From NCBI GenBank assembly GCA_031472005.1, contig PZJY01000008.1:1922001-1986000 (forward strand): a DNA stretch of 64,000 nucleotides, in the 5' to 3' direction. This DNA is from Tetracladium setigerum (taxonomy: Eukaryota; Ascomycota; Leotiomycetes; Helotiales). The notes under the pieces were generated by a model. It saw nothing but the letters and a program-made list of their open reading frames with translations, was not told where the DNA came from and searched no databases. The position numbers were made by a program, and so were the translations under genes. Each line of letters opens with the position of its first letter. Within the stretch, counting starts at the first letter, position 1. Shown here in pieces: positions 10,425 to 20,955 of the stretch.

Positions 10425-13158
10425 ATGAGTCTCTATCGCCTAGCTTCTACAGTCAGAAAGAGGGTGTTCCATCTGGAACCTGATGCGGAAATAAATGTGA
10501 AAGCATTGCTGAAAAAGGATGCAAAATCTGCCGTTGTGGTTCCGTACGTCGAAGAAGAGCCCTCCATTAAGCAATGGGTTCTGGGTATGAGACCTACACG
10601 CAGCGGGACATTCAATTACATTCAAAGCATCTTCCCCTTCACGACTTGGATCACAAGATACAATTTGTCTTGGCTGCTCGGAGATGGTATTGCAGGTAAG
10701 AATGCACTATGACTTTCAAAAATCTTGTTTAGAGATGATTTGCATGCTGAAAGTGTCCAGGTCTTACTGTTGGATTTGTTGTCGTTCCTCAGGCAATGGC
10801 CTATGCCATTCTTGCCGAATTGTCACCAGAATACGGCCTCTACACTTCCTTTACAGGAGCTGCTCTGTATTGGCTATTTGGAACGTCAAAAGATATCGTC
10901 ATCGGGGTAAGTGCTTCGACAAAACACTACCACAAAAGATTCCCAGCTCACAACAAAATCTAGACAACAGCAGTCGGATCTCTGCTCATAGGTGGTGTAA
11001 TAGTAACAATTGAAAATGAGCATCCGGGGAATACTCTGCGGAAGAGATAGCAAAGTGTCTTACGTTTCTCTCGGGCGTCATCCTCATCTTTTTCGGTCTA
11101 CTCCGTCTCGGCTGGATCATTGAACTGATCCCATATATTCCGATTTCAGCATTCGTAACATCAGCCAGTATCACCATTATTGGCACACAATTACCAGTGG
11201 CTCTGGGCATACAGGGAATCAACACTAGACGAGCACCATACAAGGTCTACTCCGACACACTCAAGAAGCTCTCCGACACACAACTCGATGCTGCGATTGG
11301 TTTAACCTCCATACTTTTGCTGTACGTGATTAGAGAGGTTTGTGCTAAACTTGAAGTTCGGCAGCCTGCAAAGAAAAGGCTGTGGGCAACCATCTCGTCT
11401 CTCCGGCTGACGTTCACCATCCTCCTCTACACATTCATCAGCTGGCTCGTCCACCGCACGATTCCCCACGATAAGATTCACTGGAAGTTTATGCTTGTCG
11501 GTAAGATCGAATCGGGTTTTAGACATATAGGAACTCCTTCTCTGGACGTCAAACTCATCAAGTTGGTCGCACCAGAACTTCCAGCCATCATCATCATCTT
11601 GATCATCGAACACATCGCAATCGCGAAGTCGTTTGGTCGCCGCTATGGGTACACTATTATTCCATCACAGGAGATTCTTGCGCAAGGTGTATCGAATGCC
11701 ATTGGAACGCTTCTGGGGGCTACGCTTGCACGGGATCTTTCGGTGCTTCAGCCGTCCTGACAAAAGCTGGAGTTCGCACGCCACTCGCCGGACTTTTCAG
11801 CGCACTGGTTCTGATACTCGCACTTTACGCATTGACAGGAGTGTTTTATTACATTCCTAAAGCTGCTTTAGCAGGTTTGATTATTCATGCAGTGAGCAAC
11901 TTGATGACTGCACCTAGTGCACTCTACAAGTACTGGCAATTGTCTCCGCTAGAACTTCTGATATGGTTTGTTGGTGTCATGGTAGGACTTTTCGACTCGC
12001 TCGAGAATAGCATCTATACGACCATTGTACTCTCGTTTGCTTTGTTGCTGGTCCGAATGGCTCGACCGCATGGTGTCTTCCTGGGGCAAATCAAAGTGAA
12101 GAGAGTTGTTCGCTATGGAAAAGAAGAGAGAGAGAGAAGAACAGCCTCCAGTGACGATGACAAGATTTCTAGCTCGGACGTTTCGAACTCCGCAAACGAA
12201 GCAGAAGGCAAAGTCAGGGAAGTCTTTCTTCCCATGGATAAGCAAGACAATTCGAATCCGAGAGTTGAAGTAACCATGCCATATACCGGTGTCTTCCTCT
12301 ACAGATTCGATGAAGCATTGAACTACATCAATGCAGCAAGGCACATCGATCACATGCTGTCCTACATCACAGCACAAACGCGACGCACGACATCCGACGA
12401 AAACATTCCTACAAAGGTATTAGGCTCCCCTCCAAACTCTCTCTAAGAACACAGTGCTAACCTTGCTCTGCGCAGGATCGTCTGTGGTCAGATCCAATCG
12501 CCAAGACCTCCCTATCTTCCAAAGCATCCAGCAACAAAGCTCTGCTGCGTGCTATCATTCTAGATTGTTCGGCCTTGAATCACCTAGATATCACAGCCAT
12601 CCAATCCCTCGTCGACGCTCGCAACACCCTAGACCGTTATGCAGCCCCGGCTGTTGTGGAGTGGCATTTCGCAGGCTTGCACAATAGATGGACTCGCCAA
12701 GCGTTGGCCGTTGTAGGTTTTGGGCGGCCATCGTTATCAGCAGGAGGAGATGGGCCCGGAAAATGGTGTCCGGCTTACTCTGTAGCGAGCTCTTTGGCTG
12801 GCGCAACGGAGACAGACAGGAGGATTGCGGGGCGAGAAGGGAGGAAGTGGAGGAGAGGGATGAGGAAAGTAGAAGAGGGGATGGAGAAACTGCTGTTGCG
12901 AGGGACAATGAAGATGGTGTGGTAGTGAACAGAGAAATGAGCCTTGAGCCAAAACATGCAGGTGAAAGTCGCAACAAGGAAGAAGCAAGCGAAACAAGTG
13001 GTCTGGAACCGGTGTATGGAATCGATAGGCCATTCTTCCATATCGACCTTACAGATGCTGTGGATACGGCAGTAAGAGATGCTAAAAGAAACGATTTATT
13101 GCTGGAGAGAGCGAGTGCAAGTGTAACAGAGGAAAGCAATAGCGAAGCGTCAATTTAA
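10425..13158 (+). CDS. SulP-family sulfate permease with STAS domain
   Basis: Four exons: 10425-10695, 10761-10906, 10964-12416 and 12476-13158. The introns are short and GT..AG. A SulP transport core follows a short cytosolic N-terminus: LTVGFVVVPQAMAYAILAEL is the first conserved helix, then PEYGLYTSFTG. The STAS domain starts near RAIILDCSALNHLD. The C-terminal GIDRPFFHIDLTDAV tail is typical of fungal sulfate permeases. SulP proteins carry sulfate or related anions across the plasma membrane. The frame is broken three times, at G runs 11026-11029, 11715-11719 and 12829-12832; one added G at each gives 852 codons (851 residues) with no stop. I take these as assembly errors, though gene decay is the alternative. 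It sits tandem to SQR. Confidence 0.85.
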
Positions 13159-14719
13159 TTTGTTCTCCAGAGGAGGGGGCTACACAAATGTATATTGCAT
13201 GTAAAAACACTCCTCTTTTTCAGAATTGTAGTTGTCTTTATGACTTCCAGTGTATATGCAAGAGAAAGGAAAGGAATAAGGCATGTCTTCTAGGTAGGTC
13301 AATTCAATGTAGCGAGACAAGAGAAAGAGAGAGTATGAGTGGCCCTTGGCACCAGAAGGTAGCTGTTGAACACCCAAGCAAATCCCTCAGCCGAGCAAGC
13401 TCGCAAATTATCTGTATCATCCCGTGACTTCCTATAGACGACATGATTTGATCTCGATAATTTCGTTACAATACCTTTCCATTTTCCATGGGTGTGCATT
13501 GTTAATAACCGCCTGGCAACATGGAGCTCGCCAGCTGACTCACCACAATAACTGTCGCACGGCTATTGTTGGCCAGCCAACCCCTGAATCAATTTCGACA
13601 GCAAATCTTCTTCCTTAGTGCCCGGGCAGCCGGGCAATGCGGCATCGTTGGCATCAATAATGCTGCATGCACACGTCAACAACATCGCCGAAGTTCTCCG
13701 CCAAGCCGCTTAAGAAGCCCGAGAATATTGAAGCCATCGCGCTAAGGAATGTGGGTTTGGCCCAGGTCTCTGCTTCATCTCTTTGTATATGCCGAGGTGG
13801 ACTGTCGAATATGCGAATTGACGAAGGAATGGGACAGGGACACTATTGCAAAGCGTTGAAAGTTGTTTGTTCTGGACGCTAGAATTGTAATAGTCTTTTA
13901 CGGAGAAGATCTGCTTCTGAACTTCTGTTCAATGTCAAAGTTAACACATAGTAGGTGGTAAAGGTACTAATTTAGAGTACCCTTCTTGCAATTCAGCATC
14001 TCTTTACGTGGGAGAAATTAATGTATTCTCCACTTCAAATATATGTTTTGAACAATATGAAATGAATAGAATCATTTCCAATTATGTTAGAGCGTCTGTT
14101 TATTGGAAGTCACTACCGAACTTACATAGAGGTCGGCGAGCTGCCATGAAGGTGTCATATCCCGACATTCTTTGTATTATAATTCCGAGAAAATCTCTTG
14201 ATTCTCATTGGATCATTGGATGAGATTTTCAGAAACCAGACAGGAATTATTTAGCGATTGGAACGTTAAATCCATGTAGTTGTCGCTTCTGTCCGAGGTC
14301 CCCGTCGAGTTGAGGCACCTCCCTGGACACCTCGCTTCGCGGCGATCTGGAGGAAGGAGCTGTGAAGGAAATCTTCGCATGACCTCGCCGAGATCGAGCT
14401 TGAGCATTGAAATAATCTTTCAGAATAGGCTCTTTCGCAGAGGATGGAGACACCTTGGAAGATCACTGCAACATTTTCGTTGTCAAACATAATTGGTCAA
14501 ATCGCTGTGAGAAGTAATATCTATATTAAGCGTACCTTCTTAATTGAAGAGATTGTCAGAGCTATTCAATCCCTCGGAGTTTGCTTATGTTCTAATTCAA
14601 TCTCAAGCATACCCACAATTTTTTCGCAAACGCTTCTGCTAGCCTCGACTTCTGATCAGACAACGGTAGAGACGGGGAAAATTGACTCGATTTTTGGAGC
14701 CACTCTTGATTCACCGACA
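13159..14719. other. Intergenic upstream of the Zn2Cys6 gene
   Basis: A 1.56 kb spacer with no convincing ORF. A minus-strand frame at 14247-14453 has some coding look but no recognisable motif. The region should include the regulator's promoter and its 5' leader. Confidence 0.45.
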
Positions 14720-16595
14720 ATGGATGCAGAATCTCCTCCTGCTTCAAAAACAGGCTCACCGCCTCGCTCACCTGACGGAAGGCAACTGTCGCATCTCCTT
14801 CGGCCTGTGTCTCTTGTCGTAGCATGCACATAAAATGTGACAGGATGCCAGTGTGCGCTCGATGCTCTACGCAGGGAATCAAATGTGTTTATCTCAAGTC
14901 CCGACGTGGCTACCGAGTGTCTGATAAAAATGAGAAACAGTCCAATTCTGTCAATGGTAGGTCAAATCGAAATCCTGCCCAACCAAAATGCTGACGAGAC
15001 AGAGTCGATAGATGGCGAAGAAACCGGGAGCCAGAATCCTAGCGGACTTGATTTGTCAGGACTTACTTCCAGTCAAGAAGAGACCGGAAGCAGAATTTGT
15101 TCGTCAGTGGGCTTTCAACAAGCGAGTAATGATGGGGAGCCAACGACCGATAACTCTCAAATAAACGGCCAAACTTGCAGACAGCGGTGCATAGCAGCAT
15201 TCTTTCATTATCTCTACGACTCGCATCCATTCTTGCCTCCACATGATGAGCTTCTTCAGTTCCTTGAGAAAAACTCTGCAGCCCATCTAGAGACAGCAAT
15301 ATGTGTTGTTGGGGCGCGATATGTTCCCGGAGTGTCACCCACTTCATTTGCGACGGATTTTGACACCATACTGGCTAGTCCAAGCCCTCCAAAGGACGCA
15401 TCAATGGTCCAAGCAATGTTGTTATTCGCCCTGGCACTGGATGGATGCAATGATCAGAAGAGAGCAATTCAGATTCTCATCAAGGCCCAAACCTTGGCTC
15501 TTGAGCTTGGCATGAACGAGCAGGAGTACGCATTGCTCAACAGCTTAGGCTCGCCCATATACGAAGAGAGCTTACGCCGAACGTGGTGGGAGCTTTATAT
15601 CGTAAGTGTGGTGACTGCCGGATTTCATGGACGAGGCACTTTTCACCCTGCGAACACGAATTCAAATTTACCTCTGCCTTGTGCGGAAAATGAATTTGCA
15701 GCCGGAGTAAGTCCCACCACCATGACACGGTGTGAAAATCAAGATCTAAAGATGTGGTAGTGTATTCCTCCTTTCCATACGATCGAAGATTTCCACGATA
15801 GATCTTTCAGCGATGAGGATATCGAGTGGTCTTCGTACACGTACAGAATAGCTGCCGTTGTGAATCTCGAGCGAATACTACAATCCGACGTGCTCAATTC
15901 TCTGGACAGTTCAATAAGAGACAGGCAAGATTCATATCTCGTCAACTGGGGCCTTGATCTCCCTGAATCAAAAATGTCATACTTTGATCAATTTGGCACT
16001 TTCGATGAGATGATTTTCCAAGCGCACATGATAAACAATGTGTAAGTGTATACTTCTTACAAGATTTCTTGTCTTTCAAGGATATGCTAACTCCAGAGTT
16101 TAGAAGCTCTATCCTACTTCACCGAAACGTCTCTGGACTTGAAAGTCTTGCCGTGAAATCAACTCGGTCTTGTACTGAGCAGATCCAAGCACCTTTCGGC
16201 CCATCAACAAATGGCATCCACGCACTGAAGACAGCACAAGCAGCATCAAATATCAGCAAACTCGTTGCCTTACCCGTGCCCCTTTTGAAACATACTCACT
16301 TCTTTATTTGTGCACTTGCTCTATCCTCCATTACACAGCTCTCACTCTGGTCAACCTTGCCTATCATGGCACCGGACGAAGATCTCAAAAAACGGATACT
16401 CATGAATTTGGGGGTTTGAGAGCGGTTGCTGGAGCATGGCCTGCTGCTCGAGTAGGCTACAGCCAGGTTCAGAAGGTTGCACAGAAGATCTATTCGAATC
16501 GCAAAAATGCGATGGGCGATGCGTTTTGGTGTCATTTTATTGATAAGGAGATTATATCAGGTCCTATGGACAGTGAGGTAGCTGCTAATACGTAG
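14720..16595 (+). CDS. Zn2Cys6 transcription factor with fungal_trans domain
   Basis: Four exons: 14720-14956, 15003-15706, 15761-16041 and 16104-16595. The zinc cluster is complete but lies in a frame with no ATG of its own upstream. It reads ACVSCRSMHIKCDRMPVC then ARCSTQGIKC, spacing C-x2-C-x6-C-x5-C-x2-C-x6-C. One missing base near 14777-14782 links it to the ATG at 14720; another at the GGGGG 16410-16414 keeps the C-terminus (GLRAVAGAWPAA) in frame. With both, the gene has 572 codons (571 residues). The middle domain, from HYLYDSHPFLPPHDELL through RRTWWELYIVSV, is the fungal_trans region (PF04082). Such factors bind CGG half-sites as dimers. Its place between sulfur genes suggests it controls them; that is inference. 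The start could also lie in a missed upstream exon. Confidence 0.8.
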
Positions 16596-16943
16596 ATACT
16601 GTCTGGAAATTCTAAGAATTTCAAGCCTTTGAACCACTCTCAACCAAAGCATTTATGAAATTGGAGGCCACTCACTATAGGAGGAATTACGTTATATAGA
16701 TTTTGAGTGTGCTATCGAAACTGATTGAAAACATTGGAGAACAAAACGTCAAGAGAACCATCACCTAGTCGAGTCCATTAAGTAGATTGGTAGAAAGAGG
16801 TGGAAGAGAGTCTTGGTAGCTGCTATCAAGTAATAGAAGATATGCTAAAATAAATCTACATATACAAAAAGAGCAGGAGTATTCTAATCTGAAAATCTAA
16901 ATTTCTTTCACTAATCAATCGCTTTCTGGACTATTATTGCGCA
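16596..16943. other. Intergenic, convergent 3' ends
   Basis: An AT-rich 348-base spacer between the regulator and the YeeE/YedE gene, which face each other. I see no ORF or repeat. Confidence 0.5.
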
Positions 16944-18049
16944 CTATACTAGGTAGGGAAGAAGCATGGATAACCCAATCCCGCCTGCAAACATCGCAGC
17001 CACCGTCACAAAACTAGATGTCGACAATGTAGCCATCCCACTAATACCATGTCCCGAAGTACACCCACCCGCCATCCTTGCCCCAATGACAAGAGCCACT
17101 CCACCAAATATCGCTCTCGTCAAGGAAACATGCATTGTCTCCTCCAGTAATTTCACGTCCATAGCCTGTCCAAAGGTCCAACTACCACCTAGCATTCCAA
17201 GCACAAAGATCACAGGGTTGAGGGAAGGCCACGAAGAAGAGTTCTTACTCGATCCTAGCCCTGTAAGTCGACAGATGTATTGTCCGATTCTTTCGTATGC
17301 GGTGGAAACACCGATGGTACTTCCGCTAAGTACGAGAGATGCTCCCTGTGCAGCGCCGATGAAGAGACCGCCGAGTACGGGATGGAGTCGTCGCGATCCA
17401 ATGGCATGAGGAAAGATGTATGATGCTGAGAGGATCATGGCAAGACAAACAAGCTCATAAATTAGAACAGCTTGACTCTCTTTCATGTTTGCGGCTTCGT
17501 ATACTGTATGCTTCTCCTCGACACAGTCGCAGCCTTCCTTGGTGTGTGCAGAAGCTGGAAGAGTCGTGGATTTGGCATAGTGTCCGAATTGAGACCATAA
17601 AATGCCACCGAGGATTCCACCTCCGAGTACTGGCAGGCCTGAAGAGACGCCTGTTGCGATTTGAACCAATACTGTGCCAGGGCAGGCACCTGTGAGGGCC
17701 ATTCCGCTTCCGAATAGGAGACCACCAATGACATTTCCATCATATCGGTGCAAGCGATTTAAGTTGGAAGGCTTGCGGGGGTTGCTGGGAGCGATATTTG
17801 TTTGTTTCGCAACGGCTATAAGGATGCTATTGAAGTAATTAGATCTCTGCATAGTAGACATGATTGTTGCAAAGATAATAGGGGTACATACGCACTGCTT
17901 GCGCTAGCTGTCAAAAAGACCTTGATCATGTGGAAATCAGACAGGAGAAGTTGAGATGTTATGACTGAAGGGGAGTAAACCCCAGAGACGAGAAGGGCAG
18001 AGCCAAATAGAGCGCCCGAGAGGGCGGTAGCTACAGGATTCGTCGACAT
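16944..18049 (-). CDS. YeeE/YedE-family sulfur transporter (two fused repeats)
   Basis: Exon 1 is 18049-17892 and exon 2 is 17826-16944, split by a 65-base intron (GTATGT..AATAG). The product is 346 residues and almost entirely hydrophobic, with about nine or ten membrane helices. It holds two Sulf_transp (PF04143, DUF395) units. The first carries GSGMALTGACPGT (Cys near 101); the second carries IGARMAGGCTSGHGISG (Cys near 308). Family members such as TsuA/YeeE take up thiosulfate using conserved cysteines, and PmpA/PmpB of bacterial bigR operons are separate proteins resembling one half each. A loop with CDCVEEKH separates the halves. It is divergent from the Blh-type dioxygenase gene, sharing an 855-base promoter region. 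The substrate here is not known. Confidence 0.88.
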
Positions 18050-18904
18050 TTTGTGATTGCTGAAGGAGGAGACGGGTTATGTTGGTTGTTACGTTTACTG
18101 AAGTTGAGGGAAGTTGCTACCGAGAAACTAAATTCCAGAGCGGAAGGGACAGAATCCAGATGTATATTCATCCTGGAACTGTGGGGGGAAGTTCGAAGTT
18201 CCTTGGTAATCATGACGGCGGGAACAATCTGAAGAGTCCCGGCTCGAGCGAGAAAGTCGTCAAATTGGAAATCAGATCGCCGAATACATATCCGGATGAT
18301 CTTCTGTTCAAGTTAAGGCGCATAAACACTTTTTTTGGTCTCTGTGCGCACAAGCTAAGCCTGAGCAAAAATCGTTGCCATCCATGCATGCACTTGATAA
18401 ATTGCTAGCAACTCTCCATTTTGTGGAGGCGAATCAACAACTACCGGCCGGGGGTTTATTCATCCCAAATATGGTATCGAGATATGAGTGTGGGTCGTAG
18501 TCGGCGATCTGAGAAAGGGGGTGGAGAGATAGTTGAGCTGTGACCAAGCATCCCAAAACTCTATCACGGGATGAGTGCTGAAGTTCGGCGACCAGTAGCC
18601 GGGGGTTCCGCCACTGAACTTTCTCAGCAATCCCGGACAAGGAATCTGTTTGTGAAGTCTATGAGACTCAATTTTGGAGTTAAGAGCTGTCAAAAGGCCT
18701 GGGTTTGCAAGTGTGTGGTCGGCGTCTGGTGATCTCGATTTGATTAATCTTTCCTTGATTTGTTCGTTTATATATACTTGCCTGCCATTGTGTAATATCG
18801 TTGAGAGAATTCACCATCCAAAAACTTACAATCCTCAGAACTTGCCACAACTGTTCTCGCTAGTTAATCAATATATTGTATCCTTTGTATCAAATTTCAA
18901 TCCT
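18050..18904. promoter_or_regulatory. Shared divergent promoter of YeeE/YedE and dioxygenase genes
   Basis: This 855-base spacer separates the start codons of two divergent sulfur genes, so co-regulation from one region is likely. The CCGGCCGGGGG patch near 18444 and the CCGGGGG near 18600 contain CGG half-sites of the kind used by Zn2Cys6 factors, but I cannot show binding. If the upstream in-frame ATG at 18674 were used, the spacer would be shorter. Confidence 0.45.
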
Positions 18905-19933
18905 ATGTATAACTTCTCGATTCCTACTCTACAACTTCGCTCTCTGACCAGTATCCGCATAGTTTCCATCCCACCAATTTCACCAAAAGCATCCCACGTC
19001 ACCTCCAAAATGACCAACAATAATCCAGAAGTTTTCTCTCGTTTCGAACCCGTCACTGCAACATGGCAGTACATCGTCGCCGACCCTGCCACGCGCAACG
19101 CGGTAATCATCGACTCGGTCATCAACTTTAACCCAGCCACGAATCAAATCACCACCGAGACTGCAGATAATCTCCTTTCGCTCGTTGCTGAGAACAATCT
19201 CACTATCACACACATCCTCGAGACGCACGCACACGCAGACCATCTCACAGCATCGAGCTATCTCCAACAAAAACTCGTCAGGCAGGGAAAACCACGTCCA
19301 TATATTGGAATTGGGGCACGTATCACTCAAGTTCAATCCACATTCGCTCCTAGATATGGGATCGAGGCCGCGGAGCTCACTGGTGTGTTTGATAAACTCT
19401 TTCAAGACAATGAAGAATTCTTGATTGGCACTTTAACAGCGAGGGTTCTTCATCTACCTGGCCACACTCCTGATCATGTTGGGTATCTCATCGGTGAGAA
19501 TGTGTTTACGGGCGATTCGATCTTCAATCCAGATGTTGGATCGGCACGAGCTGATTTCCCTGGTGGTTCGGCTGTCGCTCTATACAGTTCAATGAGAACA
19601 CTGTTGGATTTGCCAGAGCATTATCGGCTTTATGTTGGACATGATTATCCGCCGGAATCACGGGCGGAGAACGAGATTGGTGAGAAGTTTAAGGCGTACA
19701 CGACTGTTAAGGAGCAAAAGGCGGAGAATAAACATGTTAATGATAGGACGACGGAAGAGGAGTTTTTGAAGTTTAGGTTGGAGAGGGATTCTGTGCTTGG
19801 GGAACCGAGACTGTTGAATCAGTCTTTGCAGTGGAATATTAGAGCTGGGAAGTTACCAAGGGCCACGGGAGCTGGTGATATGTTGCTTCACCTTCCGATC
19901 AAGGTTTCGAAGGAAGTATTGGGTGTAATGTAG
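18905..19933 (+). CDS. Persulfide dioxygenase-like metallo-beta-lactamase-fold protein (ETHE1/Blh type)
   Basis: The ATG at 18905 gives 342 residues with a basic, Ser/Thr-rich start (MYNFSIPTLQLRSLTSIRIV) that fits mitochondrial import. The frame is open upstream to 18674, and an inner ATG at 19010 would give a cytosolic form. ILETHAHADHLTAS (His108, His110, Asp112, His113) is the metal motif; LHLPGHTPDH (His187), FTGDS (Asp204) and YVGHDYPP (His246) complete the set. ETHE1 uses two histidines and an aspartate to bind iron and oxidises glutathione persulfide to sulfite. The extended C-terminal part, with LNQSLQWNIRAGKLP, resembles the bacterial Blh branch more than human ETHE1. With SQR it would complete sulfide oxidation to sulfite. 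No intron was needed. Confidence 0.88.
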   Translation: MYNFSIPTLQLRSLTSIRIVSIPPISPKASHVTSKMTNNNPEVFSRFEPVTATWQYIVADPATRNAVIIDSVINFNPATNQITTETADNLLSLVAENNLTITHILETHAHADHLTASSYLQQKLVRQGKPRPYIGIGARITQVQSTFAPRYGIEAAELTGVFDKLFQDNEEFLIGTLTARVLHLPGHTPDHVGYLIGENVFTGDSIFNPDVGSARADFPGGSAVALYSSMRTLLDLPEHYRLYVGHDYPPESRAENEIGEKFKAYTTVKEQKAENKHVNDRTTEEEFLKFRLERDSVLGEPRLLNQSLQWNIRAGKLPRATGAGDMLLHLPIKVSKEVLGVM

Positions 19934-20955
19934 GGATGTAAATTGTAAAATAGGCTTGCAGTCTAATATCGGGGGTGGGGATTTAATAGGCTTTCCAAGT
20001 ATTAACGGCGCAAATTGAGGGACTCGTTCAATTCAAAAATATTGGACTCGCTTATCTCTGCAACATGCTCATGGTATGAGAATTAATTGAGGTATTTTAA
20101 TTTTTGAAACCTTATTGCCGAGTTGCAACTGACATGAGCTTAAGGTATGGAAACAATAACCATAGGGATGAGGGGTGTGCTGTCCTCGTTGAGTAGAAGT
20201 GAAGATACTGGTTTTTATGGGGTGGGAAATTAGCGAGATTGCCAAGCCAATCCCCAAACGAGTCTTCTCTCTCTCCAGAATTATCATTGTTCAGGATGCA
20301 ACTGCCTTGAGACCATGTAAGTTTCAAATACTTCATATTGGAAACCCACGAGAATACACCATCTAAATTCCTTGAAGTGTCTTCATCGCTATCTCTTACA
20401 AGAAAAATGCCCCATAGTCACGTGACAATATTTCATTCGGAGAGAAAACGACATGTCTTTCTATTTTGTTGATTCTGGCATCAAGAGCGAACATTCATAT
20501 CTAATTACAAGACTATCAAGATATAGCAAGACATGCTCAATGTGACAAGAAAGACAATAAGAACAAATATCCAACGTATGCAACGTTTTTAATTCCATAA
20601 TGTGCCCAAAGATGATACACAGGAATCTAGGCATGTAAACAACGCTCAGTAACGACGCTCAAGAACACCGCAGAAATCGACAACCCAGCGATCGAGCGCG
20701 TATAGTACGTTTGCGTAAAAAGGAAAACAAATACAAGAATACCCATTTTTTTGGTTTTCAACCGCAATAAAAGAACAGTCAACCGCATGCCAAAGACAAA
20801 AATCCAAGATGACCCAGCGAACCAGAGGGAAACATGTTTTAACCACCTCGGTATACCATAACGCCAAAAATCATTCCCAAAAAATCATCCAAAAAAAATT
20901 CATCCCAAGCCCAGCCAGCCTAACGTCAAAAGAGCAAGCGAATAAACAAAAAAAC
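19934..20955. other. Intergenic, convergent 3' ends
   Basis: A 1.0 kb AT-rich spacer between the dioxygenase gene and the Clr5-TPR gene. The small minus-strand frames at 20069-20336 and 20646-20867 carry no motif. I see nothing else. Confidence 0.45.

Noticed and set aside
14247..14453. Minus-strand small gene before the Zn2Cys6 factor
   Set aside because: Only 68 codons, no motif, and it lies in the likely 5' region of the regulator.
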